A stretch of DNA of 64,000 nt from Paenibacillus sp. MMS18-CY102 (GCF_009789195.1 NZ_WSTC01000017.1:1-64000); one strand, 5' to 3'. Shown: positions 17,746-28,351, counted from the first letter of the stretch. Program-made: numbers and translations. Notes: generated by a model not told the origin, from the letters alone.

Positions 17746-18565
17746 TGGTTACGCCCTCTTTCTCTCTCTCCAACACTTCCCTTAACCCTTGAAGGCCGTG
17801 GGCAATATTCGTCTCGCCACAATCCTCAGCATCATGGGAATGGCGGACATAAAACTTAAGCTTGCCACACTCGCGGGCAGGCTTCTCCCCCAAATACCCT
17901 CGAATCATATCCATGTCATGCGAAACCATGAGGAACGTCATGTGATGGTGCTGATGCATATGCTTGATGAGATGGAAAAACCCTGCCTGTGTCTCCGAGT
18001 CGATCCCGACCGTCGGCTCATCGAGAATAAGCAGCTCCGGATTATTAATTAAAGCTCTCGCCAAAAAAACACGTTGCTGTTGGCCGCCGGACAGTTGGCC
18101 GATTCGCTTAGCGGCCAGATCTTCGATGCCCATTGCGTGCAGCGCCTCATCCGCCTTTGTCTGGTCAGCTTTCGTCAGGCGGCGAAATTGCTTGTTCCGC
18201 CCATATAAGCCAGACAGCACAACTTCCCGCACGGTGGCGGGAAATAGTGGATTAAATGAATTCTTCTGCGGGACATACCCGATTCGGTGCCAATCCTTGA
18301 ACTGTGCAATCGGCGTGCCGAACAATGAAATGGAGCCCGATGCAGGCTTCAACAGCCCAACGATCATTCGCAGCAAGGTTGTCTTTCCTGCGCCGTTCGA
18401 CCCGATTAGCCCTGTAAAATCGCGCTGCTGCACAGAGAACGATACCTTCTCCATCACTTGTTGGGATTCATATGAGAATGCGATATCTTTAATGGTAATA
18501 ATATCGGCATGGCAGTTTGTGTTTGATGACGCCTGCTGGCGCTCAATGGCTAATTGATCTGGCAT
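17726..18565 (-). CDS. znuC: Zinc ABC transporter ATP-binding protein with Cys/His tail
   Basis: 279 aa from ATG 18565, which has AAAGGAGGG six bases upstream (the frame is open eight codons further). Walker A GSNGAGKTT, signature LSGGQQQRV, Walker B LLILDEPTVGID and switch MVSHDMD are all present. The last 60 residues add a metal-type tail: a REC-GKLKFYVRHSHDAEDCGE stretch with two Cys and two His, seen in many Firmicute zinc transporters and thought to sense or bind Zn. Middle gene of znuA-znuC-znuB. Confidence 0.9.
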   Translation of the reverse strand: MPDQLAIERQQASSNTNCHADIITIKDIAFSYESQQVMEKVSFSVQQRDFTGLIGSNGAGKTTLLRMIVGLLKPASGSISLFGTPIAQFKDWHRIGYVPQKNSFNPLFPATVREVVLSGLYGRNKQFRRLTKADQTKADEALHAMGIEDLAAKRIGQLSGGQQQRVFLARALINNPELLILDEPTVGIDSETQAGFFHLIKHMHQHHHMTFLMVSHDMDMIRGYLGEKPARECGKLKFYVRHSHDAEDCGETNIAHGLQGLREVLEREKEGVTIGNLNN

Positions 18566-18597
18566 GAGCAGCCCTCCTTTACGTAACAATACTAAAG

Positions 18598-19533
18598 CTA
18601 TTGTAATGCCTTGAGCAGATTTTGCAAATTCGAATCCATTAATGTAACATAATCGTCACCCTTCTTCTCTTGGTCCGGGGTCAAGCCTTCAATCGGATTG
18701 AGCACCATCGTATCGACCTTCGCCTCACGGGCTAACGTATCTGCAAGGGTGCTGGAGACGAGTTCTTCGAAGAAAATATATTTGACGCCGTTCGCCTTGA
18801 CGAACTTCGTAATGTCGAGCAAATCTTTAGCCCGTGGCTCTGCATCAGGCGACAGGCCCATAATCGGTACCTGTTTAAGGCCGTAATCTCGCGCCAAGTA
18901 ACCGAAAGCTTGATGGGAAACGACGATATCACGATGGCTTACTGCCGCGAGCTTAGACGTGAACCGCTCATCTAATGCCTTCAACTTTGTAATCAAAGCC
19001 TCGTAATTGGCAGCGTAGTCGGCTTGATGTGCCGGGTCTACTTGAATGAGCAGCTGTTTTACGTTGCCTGCCATCTGGAGCATCGATTTAGGGCTTACCC
19101 ATGTATGCGGGTCCAAGCTTCGCTCATCGCCCTCGCCTTGCAGCAGCTCAATGCCATCACTTGCTTGGCCTGTAATCAGCTTGCTGCTCTTCGGGAGCCC
19201 TTGCAGAAAATCTTCGATCCAGCCTTCAAGGCCCGCACCATTATAGAGCAGCAGCTGCGCTTTGGACGTAATGTCGAGGTCACGGCTCTTCGGGCTCCAC
19301 TCATGCGGCTCCACGCCAGCAGGAATTAAGTTAATCACATTCGTATCCTTCCCGCCGATCTCGCTAGCCAAATAATAGAGCGGATAGAAGCTAGTCACTA
19401 CATTCGTCTTATCTTCCGCTAACTTCGCATTCGATTGATTGCCGCAACCAGCCAGCAACACGGCTAGTACTGCTCCTATCAACCATATGTGCATTCCCTT
19501 GCGCCGCATGTCCCATTTTTTCAAACTAATCAT
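18598..19533 (-). CDS. znuA: Zinc-binding lipoprotein of the ABC transporter
   Basis: 311 aa from ATG 19533 (GGGGAG five bases upstream); the frame extends 23 codons further without support. Lipoprotein signal with lipobox LLAGC, so anchored outside the membrane. Cluster A-I metal-binding protein; probable ligands are the His in GVEPHEWSP, His in DPHTWVSP, His in VVSHQAFGYL and an acidic residue in IFFEELVS. The long His-rich loop of many ZnuA proteins is absent, so the choice of Zn over Mn comes from context (ZnuC tail, Zur-like box). Confidence 0.88.
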   Translation of the reverse strand: MISLKKWDMRRKGMHIWLIGAVLAVLLAGCGNQSNAKLAEDKTNVVTSFYPLYYLASEIGGKDTNVINLIPAGVEPHEWSPKSRDLDITSKAQLLLYNGAGLEGWIEDFLQGLPKSSKLITGQASDGIELLQGEGDERSLDPHTWVSPKSMLQMAGNVKQLLIQVDPAHQADYAANYEALITKLKALDERFTSKLAAVSHRDIVVSHQAFGYLARDYGLKQVPIMGLSPDAEPRAKDLLDITKFVKANGVKYIFFEELVSSTLADTLAREAKVDTMVLNPIEGLTPDQEKKGDDYVTLMDSNLQNLLKALQ

Positions 19534-19585
19534 CCGTTCTCCCCATTTCCCTATCCCAAAGTCTATTTGCAATCGCTTCGCTCTT

Positions 19586-19604
19586 AATCGTAATAATAAC
19601 AATT
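19586..19604 (-). promoter_or_regulatory. Zur-box-like operator upstream of znuA
   Basis: AATCGTAATAATAACAATT matches the Bacillus Zur box AATCGTAATNATTACGATT except at two bases of the right half. It lies 52 bases upstream of the znuA start, as expected for a zinc repressor. Fur or PerR boxes look related, so the assignment depends on the gene it controls. The rest of 19605-19740 shows no gene. Confidence 0.6.
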
Positions 19605-19740
19605 ACTCGCTTTAGCCATTATAGGGGGGCTTATTAGGCACTGTCAACATTAATCGGAGAAATTACGATAAAGACTTTCATATGCTATTACCACTATCGG
19701 AACAAACGCAGCAAACTATTCAATTGTCCACAGCAGGCAT

Positions 19741-19766
19741 AAAAAAAGAGAGCCGTGTGGGCTCTC
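19741..19766 (-). terminator. Rho-independent terminator downstream of metG
   Basis: On the minus strand GAGAGCC, loop CACAC, GGCTCTC, then seven T. It lies about 125 bases past the metG stop, after two repeated hairpins, and is the first strong terminator there. Confidence 0.8.
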
Positions 19767-19790
19767 TCAAACTGTTGGGACTGGTTAGGG

Positions 19791-21883
<2,093 letters not shown>

Positions 21884-21928
21884 TCAAATTCGCTCCTTTA
21901 AAATGAAGTTATTGCCTGAAAAGACGAC

Positions 21929-22245
21929 AAAAAACCCCCGTCCAACATGGGACGAGAGCTCTCACTCACGCGGTACCACCCAAATTCCTTCCGAATAGAC
22001 GGCTGCCCAAGTACAGCACCGCCATTAGAAGCTTCATTCGCCGTCCGTGCAGACAGCATGTTCCGTAACGCGGAACGAAGCGCCGCTTCTTACCGCCCAG
22101 CCCAAACGACATCCTGCACTCCGTTTATGCTCAGCCTGCTCGATCGCGGATCCTCCCGGACCATTTTCTGAATGCGCTCCATACCGGTTCACAGCAGCTC
22201 CGGCTCTCTGGAATGGTCGCTTCCCATACTTATCCGTTCATCGGT
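21929..22245 (-). promoter_or_regulatory. T-box leader of metG
   Basis: The T-box core TGGGTGGTACCGCG lies at 21969-21982 (minus strand) and is followed by a CGTCC/GGACG terminator hairpin and TTTTTT at 21929-21955. Further upstream are Stem I elements: a GACCAT/ATGGTC base pairing and the CCAGAGAGCC bulge motif. An ATG in GAACCGGTATGGAG is a possible methionine specifier, though its pairing register was not proven. Uncharged tRNA-Met would bind and allow readthrough. It fills most of the gap 21884-22317; no protein gene is seen there. Confidence 0.88.
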
Positions 22246-22317
22246 TCGTGATATGTTGATGTGCTTACGAAACTTACTTTCCTTATGACAGAATATACCG
22301 AACCAGACTAGCCGGTG

Positions 22318-22554
22318 TCAAGATGATGTCTTCGATTGAGGCTCTGGCACAGGGTCGTATCCTCCCGGATGAAACGGATGGCAACGGCAAATCCGCTTCA
22401 CGGCAAGCCATGAGCCGCGCGCTGCGCCATGCTTCTCAAGCGCCTCCAAGGCGTAGGAAGAGCAAGTCGGATAATAACGGCAGCTTGGCGGCTTGAGCGG
22501 CGAGATCGCGCGCCGATAGAAGCGAACAGGCGCCTGCAGCACTTTGATCATCAT
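22318..22554 (-). CDS. yidD: Membrane protein insertion efficiency factor YidD
   Basis: 78 aa from ATG 22554 (the first of two adjacent ATGs), with GGAGGGGG seven bases upstream; the longer frame to 22620 has no support. Family pattern: [47 protein letters not shown] with its four conserved Cys. It associates with the inner membrane and helps YidC-type insertion. It is usually found by rnpA/yidC near the origin; here it stands alone upstream of the metG leader. Confidence 0.93.
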   Translation of the reverse strand: MMIKVLQAPVRFYRRAISPLKPPSCRYYPTCSSYALEALEKHGAARGSWLAVKRICRCHPFHPGGYDPVPEPQSKTSS

Positions 22555-22638
22555 AGCGGATCCCCCTCCTCTCCTTCCATCCATCATGCCCGAAAACAAA
22601 CAAACCGTCAAATTGACCATCGGCTATCCAAAACAATC

Positions 22639-22688
22639 AGGCCGTACCAGCCCTGGACACAATCTGTCTCCAGGGCCGGTACGGCCTT
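22639..22688 (-). terminator. Long hairpin after the stalk-domain gene
   Basis: Arms of about 19 bases (AGGCCGTACC-AGCCCTGGA and its near-complement) around an 11-base loop, 12 bases after the stop of the upstream gene on the minus strand. The following T-run is interrupted, so it is a probable rather than certain terminator. Confidence 0.6.
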
Positions 22689-22700
22689 AATTCCATCTCC

Positions 22701-24683
22701 CTACCAGCGAATTTCTGGCAGTGGCGTGAATAGCATTGCGATAGGCAAATTACCGCCTGGTGCAATGGTGAATACAATCTCAACCGATTCTTCGGATTCT
22801 CCTGTACGGTACAGAACACCGGCTTCATTCGCATCCTTCACCGTCGTGCCGTTCGTAGGCAGCGTCACGAGGTTTCCATTCACCAGGAATGCCCCCATAT
22901 AATATCCGCCACGCGGGTTAACTGAGATCAGCGTACGTGCCGCGACATGAGGCAGCTTCAGCTTGTACAGAACGCCGAAGTTGCCTCTGTTCACTTCCAA
23001 ATTGCCTGTCAAACCATCATACCCATCCATGAATGTATCCAGCTTGCCATCACCGATAACCAATCGCTGCGGCTCATGCCCAATCGTGCTAGTCAGCTCA
23101 ATCGTCCGGTTCGAGCCATTAAACGTGCCGCGAACATGGGTGTCGCGTGTGAGGTAAGACAAGCTAGGCAACGTCAAGACCGGATCTTTGCCATCTTGCA
23201 CAACGACGATCTGGAATTGCAAACGTTGATCCGTAACTAAATCAGCAAAGGCCGAGAATACATCATCTTGTTTAATCGGCGCTTTGGAGATGATCGGAAG
23301 CACATCTTTGGTCTCGCCTGGCTTAACAGTCGTCCAAGACGTTGCAGGCTTAGCATTAAGCGCAGCCAGATAACGTGCAGCGGACATTTTGCCTGTTGCC
23401 GCCACCTGCGGGTTCGGGCCGCCAATGCCAGTTGCGCCGACACCTACATTCGCTGTCTTATCGCCAAGGTTCGTCGCCAACAAGTACATTTTGACTGGAA
23501 CGCCGATATTGTTCTGGTTGTGGAACATGAAACGAATTTCACCCAGCAGCTGGTCATCATAAGCGATGCCTTCCGTCGTCCATGTCTCCGGGCTGTTGCT
23601 GCGCACCATCTGGGCAGGCTCCGATACTGGATTGGACGTAAGCGCTGGATAATCTTTAACTTTAGTGCCGTTTATCGCCATGTTAGCGCCTACTGGCGTG
23701 AACAGCATCGAATACTGGTCTCGCGTATACAATACTTCATTGGATATCGAAACAATTTTGGTCACAGTCGAAGTCAAACCGTAGTTATCCTGCACTTCCA
23801 GCGTAACCGGATAATCGCCTGCTTCGAAGAACGCCGTGTTATTGCCAGTCCAAGTCGTCTTCGTGATCGCATTCTCATCATCCGTACTGCGGTCCGTATA
23901 AATGACATTCTCGCCTATGCGATAAACCGGCTTCTCAATCGAGAAGTCAGCTACTGGCGGTTGGTTCGGCGCTTTCACTTCGATCGTAACCGTGTAAGGC
24001 TCGCTCCATACGCCGTTGCCATCTTGAATGCGGTGCGTAACCGTATACGTTCCTGGTTCCGGGAAAACATCCATTCGGCCAATCCATTCTTCGTTAATAA
24101 TGCCCGAGCCATCGGGAACGAACGACTTGTCAACATATTGCACGGTCGTTTGCCCCGCATAAATGACGGTTGGCGCAGCAACCTCGAATGCGGCAGAGGC
24201 TGCTTTAGGCAAAGTCGACCACGTCAGATTCATCACAGTGCCTGACAGCGTCAATTTGCTTCCCGTCAGATTAGCCCATGCTTTGACCGGCACCATGAAC
24301 GAGCCTGCTTGGTTAATGGCTGGACCGGACATCGTGATTTTGGATCCATTTTGCATGAGCGTTGATGAATTCGCTTTTAACCGCAGCTCTGTGCTGTCCA
24401 GTTTTGCGATAAATTCTTTCTTAACCACATCGTATGTCACTTTGTAGCCGTACTCGACAGCGATCGCTTTCAGCGGGATATACGAGACCCCTTTAATAAA
24501 GGTTAATGGCTGGGCCGCTGTCGTGCTGACGCCATTATGAACGATAATTTTACTATTCTTATTCATCGTAATCATATCGGTGGGAACACCTTCGGCCTTT
24601 ACCACTGGCGCAGGGATCGCATTAACAGAAACAAATAAAGATAAGAGCAAGGACATGAGCAACAACCGTTTGAACGTTTTCAA
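22701..24683 (-). CDS. Secreted protein with copper-amine-oxidase-like stalk domain and PKD repeats
   Basis: 660 aa from TTG 24683, which has AAAAGGAG eight bases upstream; the frame continues 49 codons without a ribosome site. Signal peptide about 1-30 (TFKRLLLMSLLLSLFVSVNA). Residues about 35-155 form the stalk domain common in Paenibacillus (SYIPLKAIAVEYGYKVTYD, then VPVKAWANLTGSKLT). Two PKD-like beta domains follow (about 165-235 and 245-325, with PPVADFSIEKPVYRIGE). The remaining 330 residues are beta-rich and unassigned. It probably acts at the cell surface as an adhesion or structural protein. No enzyme motif was found. Confidence 0.8.
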   Translation of the reverse strand: MKTFKRLLLMSLLLSLFVSVNAIPAPVVKAEGVPTDMITMNKNSKIIVHNGVSTTAAQPLTFIKGVSYIPLKAIAVEYGYKVTYDVVKKEFIAKLDSTELRLKANSSTLMQNGSKITMSGPAINQAGSFMVPVKAWANLTGSKLTLSGTVMNLTWSTLPKAASAAFEVAAPTVIYAGQTTVQYVDKSFVPDGSGIINEEWIGRMDVFPEPGTYTVTHRIQDGNGVWSEPYTVTIEVKAPNQPPVADFSIEKPVYRIGENVIYTDRSTDDENAITKTTWTGNNTAFFEAGDYPVTLEVQDNYGLTSTVTKIVSISNEVLYTRDQYSMLFTPVGANMAINGTKVKDYPALTSNPVSEPAQMVRSNSPETWTTEGIAYDDQLLGEIRFMFHNQNNIGVPVKMYLLATNLGDKTANVGVGATGIGGPNPQVAATGKMSAARYLAALNAKPATSWTTVKPGETKDVLPIISKAPIKQDDVFSAFADLVTDQRLQFQIVVVQDGKDPVLTLPSLSYLTRDTHVRGTFNGSNRTIELTSTIGHEPQRLVIGDGKLDTFMDGYDGLTGNLEVNRGNFGVLYKLKLPHVAARTLISVNPRGGYYMGAFLVNGNLVTLPTNGTTVKDANEAGVLYRTGESEESVEIVFTIAPGGNLPIAMLFTPLPEIRW

Positions 24684-24859
24684 TACAACGACTCCTTTTT
24701 CACTGCTTGCTGCTTCATCGCTTCGACAATCAGCCAGCGATAAGCGCTTATGCCCATTGGACGTAAGACAACAGGGAAAGGTTGCGTTCAAACGGTGTTT
24801 TGTCACGTTTTGTACACATTTAACTCCCAATTTATACGAAAATAGGAAGTTCAGCTCAT

Positions 24860-25081
24860 TTAGCCATTGACTCTCATGTTAATCATAAAACAACCTGCCA
24901 TGACAAAAAACATGACAATGCTGCCTACGCCAAGCGCGAGCCGCACGCGTGACAGCTTGCGAAGCCTTGCCGGTGAAGGATCAGTCCTTCTAGCCTCCGA
25001 AACGGAGCGATGGGCGAATAAAAAAGCGATAATGCTTGCGACGAAAACCATGTTCGTTAAAAACCAAATGCCACTCCACAT
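24860..25081 (-). CDS. Small two-helix membrane protein, unknown
   Basis: 73 aa from ATG 25081, nine bases after TAGGAGG (a TTG three codons earlier is too close). Two hydrophobic segments, IWFLTNMVFVASIIAFLF and LALGVGSIVMFFVMAGCF, flank a basic loop rich in Arg and Ser. No family was recognised. The good ribosome site and clear two-helix layout make it a likely real gene. Confidence 0.6.
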   Translation of the reverse strand: MWSGIWFLTNMVFVASIIAFLFAHRSVSEARRTDPSPARLRKLSRVRLALGVGSIVMFFVMAGCFMINMRVNG

Positions 25082-25202
25082 CGATGACAACCTCCTAAAG
25101 TATGCTGCAAATTGACGCCTGATATAAAAGAACCGCTAGCACGAAGTGCCGATCCCGGCAATTCCGCTAGCGGAAATTGGTGATGGTCATCCTAACTTCG
25201 CG

Positions 25203-25403
25203 TCAAACAAACCATCGGTTTAAAATAACTGCAAAAACAACTGCGCTAACAACCGCGCCGCCGAACGAGTACCAGCCCGAACGGAACCGGAGCTGAAACA
25301 TTTTTACAATGCCTAGGCTGAGCAAAGAGAAAATGAGCAAAATGAATACGGCACCAAGTACAAACAGAGCCGGAGACACGCTGCTGACATCTACTAGCGT
25401 CAT
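25203..25403 (-). CDS. Small membrane protein, unknown
   Basis: 66 aa, GGGGG seven bases before ATG. Two hydrophobic segments (ALFVLGAVFILLIFSLLSL and FGGAVVSAVVFAVILNRW) separated by a short basic stretch VKMFQLRFRSGW. No family was recognised. It follows the Hsp20-like gene on the same strand after a 185-base gap that shows no other gene (25404-25588). Confidence 0.6.
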   Translation of the reverse strand: MTLVDVSSVSPALFVLGAVFILLIFSLLSLGIVKMFQLRFRSGWYSFGGAVVSAVVFAVILNRWFV

Positions 25404-25588
25404 GAAGGAACCCCCTGTATCTTATGCGATGATTGGTCACTCAAGCTAGATAGCCAATGATAGTCAATACGTATGTAAACAGCGAATTAGAAGGGCATGC
25501 CCCTTACAAAATCCGCCTCGCTACATTATATAGGAATGAAGATAACGTTTCCAGTAGGCTTGTGCGTCAAAATGATGACAAATGTTCG

Positions 25589-26026
25589 TTAATAACGGAT
25601 TGTCGTCTCGTAATATTGCCGGTTTACTGGCCTTTTGCGCAGCTTCACCTGCAAGATGCCATCTTGGCACAATGCTTTGCACACGCGCGGAAGGATAGGC
25701 TTCGGCAGTTTTACCGTCTCCTTCTCTCCGCTAGGCAAGCCCTCAATGCGAATACGGTCCTCTCGAACGAGCAGCCGAAGCGAAGAAGGATGGGCCCCTT
25801 GAGGGAGCGGCCATTTCACAACAATAAAATGATGGGTTTCGAACGTTTCTGCACGGCTATGCCCCTGCTGTGATGCCTGCACCGTCTGTGCCATTTGCTC
25901 AGGCATCGCTTTGGTCATCATTGTTTTCACATACCGTTCAATCCATCCTGTATTTTTCAACGCTTCGAAGCCGCGAGGAAGCTGCTGCTCTTGCATCCAT
26001 CGTTCAAGTTCATCCCACCTCGACAC
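25589..26026 (-). CDS. Hsp20/alpha-crystallin-like protein, probably spore-associated
   Basis: 145 aa. Residues about 60-140 look like a degenerate alpha-crystallin domain: ETHHFIVVKWPLP, then RLLVREDRIRIEGLPSGEKETVKLP and DGILQVKLRKRP, the last resembling the GVLTVxxPK strand of Hsp20 proteins. The N-terminal 50 residues are helical (RWDELERWMQEQQLPRGFEAL). It lies head to head with gerPA, and the shared gap holds a sigma-K-like -10 box facing each way, so a coat or spore role is likely. Known coat proteins such as CotM also have this fold. Not assigned to a named gene. Confidence 0.7.
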   Translation of the reverse strand: MSRWDELERWMQEQQLPRGFEALKNTGWIERYVKTMMTKAMPEQMAQTVQASQQGHSRAETFETHHFIVVKWPLPQGAHPSSLRLLVREDRIRIEGLPSGEKETVKLPKPILPRVCKALCQDGILQVKLRKRPVNRQYYETTIRY

Positions 26027-26076
26027 AATGCACCTCTCCTTCCTCGCTCGACGCCAGCATCACCAACACTATGCAT

Positions 26077-26085
26077 TATCATATG
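26077..26085 (-). promoter_or_regulatory. sigma-K-like -10 box for the Hsp20-like gene
   Basis: Minus-strand CATATGATA fits the sigma-K -10 consensus CATANNNTA. An AC dinucleotide lies 18 bases upstream, slightly farther than the usual 16. It is about 50 bases upstream of the start of the Hsp20-like gene. Confidence 0.5.
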
Positions 26086-26140
26086 CCACAGCGCCCGCAT
26101 CTGGTACATCGGTGACAATAATCGTATGGGCAGGAGCGGA

Positions 26141-26167
26141 ACCAATGTACGCTTCACGCATACGATA
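26141..26167 (+). promoter_or_regulatory. sigma-K-like promoter of the gerP operon
   Basis: AC at 26141-26142, a 16-base spacer and CATACGATA at 26159-26167 fit the sigma-K consensus (AC-N16-CATANNNTA). The gerPA ATG follows about 43 bases later. In Bacillus, gerP is transcribed from a sigma-K promoter in the mother cell. Confidence 0.62.
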
Positions 26168-26209
26168 GCGGTATATCGAACGACTTTTGTGAAGGAGGTT
26201 GGAGAACGT

Positions 26210-26449
26210 ATGCCTTCTGTCGTGGGCTTCGTCAATATTACAAGCGTCGGCTCCAGCGCGATCATCCAATTCGGAGATGCGGTGCAATTGTCGCCTTCCA
26301 GCGCTTCCAAAACGTATGCTGGTGCGGGCTCTTTCCTAACAGGCGGTTTGGCTAACTCCAATAATGCGCTCAGCGCGACGAATACAATCGATCCAGACGT
26401 TCAAGACAATACAACAAACGAAGTTGGAAACGGCGTAAATGTCATATGA
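26210..26449 (+). CDS. gerPA: Spore germination protein of the GerPA/GerPF family
   Basis: 79 aa. The family pattern is plain: MPSVVGFVNITSVGSSAIIQ, FGDAVQLSPSSASKTYAGAG, then SATNTIDPDVQD. GerP proteins sit in the inner coat and let germinants pass to their receptors. Start ATG 26210 follows GAAGGAGG at nine bases; the long upstream extension of the same frame is noncoding promoter DNA. It is first in the operon, so it is named gerPA by position, but its sequence is equally near to GerPF. The stop overlaps the gerPB ATG (ATGA). Confidence 0.85.
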   Translation: MPSVVGFVNITSVGSSAIIQFGDAVQLSPSSASKTYAGAGSFLTGGLANSNNALSATNTIDPDVQDNTTNEVGNGVNVI

Positions 26450-26652
26450 GCAACTGGACGGTTTATCAACAAATTACGATTAATCAGCTCCGCGTGGATA
26501 GCGTCTCCAATAGCTCGGTGCTGCAAGTCGGCAGCGCTGGCTCCATTCGCTCCCTATCCCAGCTGTATAACTCCGGCGGTTTTTCTGGGCCTGCACCTCA
26601 ATTAGGCGAAGAGAATCCGTTGTCTTTCGTCCCGCTCCCAAATCCGAATTAA
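26446..26652 (+). CDS. gerPB: Spore germination protein GerPB
   Basis: 68 aa. Matches GerPB in layout: an N-terminal NWTVYQQITINQLRVDSVSN, the shared SSVLQVGSAGSIRSLSQLYN core, and a Pro-rich tail ending PLPNPN. It overlaps gerPA by four bases. It is expected in the coat with the other GerP proteins. Small and divergent, but the position and core motif are convincing. Confidence 0.85.
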   Translation: MSNWTVYQQITINQLRVDSVSNSSVLQVGSAGSIRSLSQLYNSGGFSGPAPQLGEENPLSFVPLPNPN

Positions 26653-26680
26653 TTCGATCCCATAAGCGAGGTGCTCATGA

Positions 26681-27469
26681 ATGACCATCCCCGATAACGG
26701 TTATCCGCCACGGCAGCCTCAGCCCGCGATTTCACCCGATCAGCAACAGCCAGCGAGCTGGCCGGGTTGGCCTTCATGGGTGCAGCAAGTGCAGCTAATG
26801 TTCAAGCAACAGCAGGAGCAGATCGCGATGCTAAATGCCAGAATGGAAGCTATGCATGCACAGCTAAGGGCTGTTGAAGGGAAGCCGACTTACAATATCG
26901 AGAAGTTGGAATACCATTTTGACCAGCTCAAGGTCGAGAAGTTGGACGGCACGCTCAATATCGGCATTCAGCCGCCGTCGGACGGCAGTGATAGCGATAT
27001 CGATCAACTGATCGTTCAACAAGCCAAGAAAGGAATAGCTAGCGGGCAAGCCGGCAATGACGGGAATGGCGAAGGGCCGAGCCAAAAGACGCCGAACGTA
27101 TTTCCAACTGCTCCCCCAGGCGTGATGAAGCCACCTCCACCCTTTCCTGCCATCCAGTCACGAGTAAACGACTATCTGGACCAGACAGCCCCAATCCGCT
27201 TAAGTGCATTGGAGATGGAGCAAGACTTGCCGCTTGACCCCTACCACCGACGTATCGTCATCGAAGACATTCGTAAGCAAATGCCACAGCGGATTCAATA
27301 TTATATGCAGCAAGTGACCAAGGGCCAAGATGACAATGAACAAGATGGCAACGCCATCGAAGAGCAGGTAACGACGAAGGCAATCCGCGATATCGAAATG
27401 GCTTTCCGCCAGTACTTAATGAAGTTATCAGGTGGAGGGCCCCAAGCAGGAGGCGTTAATACCGTATGA
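26681..27469 (+). CDS. gerPC: Spore germination protein GerPC
   Basis: 262 aa, longer than the roughly 200 aa of Bacillus GerPC. A Pro/Gln-rich N-terminus (PPRQPQPAISPDQQQPASWP) is followed by a coiled coil about 35-65 (MFKQQQEQIAMLNARMEAM) and the family stretch YNIEKLEYHFDQLKVEKLDG-TLNIG. A Gly/Pro-rich linker leads to a helical C-terminal half (VNDYLDQTAPIRLSALEMEQ, then IEDIRKQMPQRIQYY). The extra length lies in the N-terminal and linker regions. GAGGTG precedes the ATG. The stop overlaps gerPD by four bases. Confidence 0.87.
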   Translation: MTIPDNGYPPRQPQPAISPDQQQPASWPGWPSWVQQVQLMFKQQQEQIAMLNARMEAMHAQLRAVEGKPTYNIEKLEYHFDQLKVEKLDGTLNIGIQPPSDGSDSDIDQLIVQQAKKGIASGQAGNDGNGEGPSQKTPNVFPTAPPGVMKPPPPFPAIQSRVNDYLDQTAPIRLSALEMEQDLPLDPYHRRIVIEDIRKQMPQRIQYYMQQVTKGQDDNEQDGNAIEEQVTTKAIRDIEMAFRQYLMKLSGGGPQAGGVNTV

Positions 27470-27714
27470 AAATGTATGTCATTAACCACGAAGTGTGCGT
27501 AGGCTCCATTGAGGTGCTAGGCGTATCCAGTTCATCCATGCTTCAAGTTGGCGATACGGAAACCGTGTCGCTCTACTCGATGTTCGATACGCCGCCAGAA
27601 TCCGTCGTCGTCGGCCCAATTGCACCGCTTCAATTGCCTGAGGGTGCAGATAATGCGATCGGAGAGCCGCAATTCGGAGCGCTTGAGTCAGAACCCGTTA
27701 CGATTGCATTATAA
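27466..27714 (+). CDS. gerPD: Spore germination protein GerPD
   Basis: 82 aa. Pattern of GerPD: YVINHEVCVGSIEVLGVSSS, SMLQVGDTETVSLYSMFDTP and PESVVVGPIAPL. It shares the LQVGD-type core with GerPB and GerPE, indicating a common fold. Overlaps gerPC by ATGA. The C-terminal 25 residues (Glu/Pro/Ala-rich) extend past the Bacillus protein. Confidence 0.85.
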   Translation: MKMYVINHEVCVGSIEVLGVSSSSMLQVGDTETVSLYSMFDTPPESVVVGPIAPLQLPEGADNAIGEPQFGALESEPVTIAL

Positions 27715-27732
27715 TGCTCGGGATTTATTAGC

Positions 27733-28197
27733 ATGCCAATTATTTATTTGAATATTGAACTGCCTGATCCGGCCTTTCCGGAACCGCAATGTTGCTCCGG
27801 CCGCACATACGAAGTCGGTGGAATCGATATTAATACAATCGCGCAGGCTGGCGTCTTGCAAATCGGTGATCGCGTGGACTCCAAAGCCATGCTTGTAGGC
27901 CTCGCTGTACAGCGGCAGGAGGATCATCCATACGCTGGCGACGTGTTTTTCGAATCCTATACGATCTTCGACCGGCCGTTGCCCGTGCTCTACGATGCCA
28001 ATGATGATGACAGCAAGGTGGAAATGGAACGGTTCAACGCCTGCCCGCTCTTGTCGGTCGGCTGCATAACCATTACGAGTGCCGGCGCAGCTTCCCAAAT
28101 TGTTGTCGGCTGCCAGAAAACCCATCGGGCGGAATCCCGAATCAAACATATCCGCCAATTTGCAGGCAGGCGTCCGCTTCCTCCTGCTTGCCCATAA
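27733..28197 (+). CDS. gerPE: Spore germination protein GerPE
   Basis: 154 aa. Contains the shared core GGIDINTIAQAGVLQIGDRV and FESYTIFDRPLPVL, typical of GerPE. Five cysteines are present (two adjacent, PQCCSG), unusual for this family and possibly cross-linking in the coat. The ribosome site before ATG is weak, 18 bases after gerPD, so translation may be coupled. It is the last gene of the operon; no gerPF follows. Confidence 0.82.
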   Translation: MPIIYLNIELPDPAFPEPQCCSGRTYEVGGIDINTIAQAGVLQIGDRVDSKAMLVGLAVQRQEDHPYAGDVFFESYTIFDRPLPVLYDANDDDSKVEMERFNACPLLSVGCITITSAGAASQIVVGCQKTHRAESRIKHIRQFAGRRPLPPACP

Positions 28198-28201
28198 ACG
28201 C

Positions 28202-28236
28202 AAAAGCCGGCTCTACTGGCATCAAGCCGGCTTTTG
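28202..28236 (+). terminator. Terminator of the gerP operon
   Basis: AAAAGCCGGC, a 14-base loop and GCCGGCTTTT form a strong stem five bases after the gerPE stop, with a short T-run. Confidence 0.8.
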
Positions 28237-28324
28237 GCATGCCAGGACATAATGGCCTTTAATCGCATGGCGTTCCCATCTAGGCGAATGCTCAATTCCG
28301 CAAAAACCGGTATAAACGTCCATA

Positions 28325-28351
28325 ACATATGCCCTGCATCTACATATATTA
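28325..28351 (+). promoter_or_regulatory. sigma-K-like promoter of the YjcZ-type gene
   Basis: AC at 28325-28326, then 16 bases, then CATATATTA at 28343-28351, a full match to AC-N16-CATANNNTA. The small coding region starts 57 bases later. The same spacing is seen at the gerP promoter. Confidence 0.6.

Noticed and set aside
23268-24245. 325-aa plus-strand frame opposite the stalk/PKD protein
   Set aside because: Arg/His-rich translation without motifs; the minus-strand protein has a signal peptide and known domains.
25457-25873. 138-aa plus-strand frame over the Hsp20-like gene
   Set aside because: No ribosome site and no domain; the minus-strand gene has a fold match and a sporulation-type promoter.
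25895-26209. Upstream extension of the gerPA frame
   Set aside because: It covers the divergent promoter region; GerPA begins at ATG 26210 behind GAAGGAGG and matches the family from its first residue.
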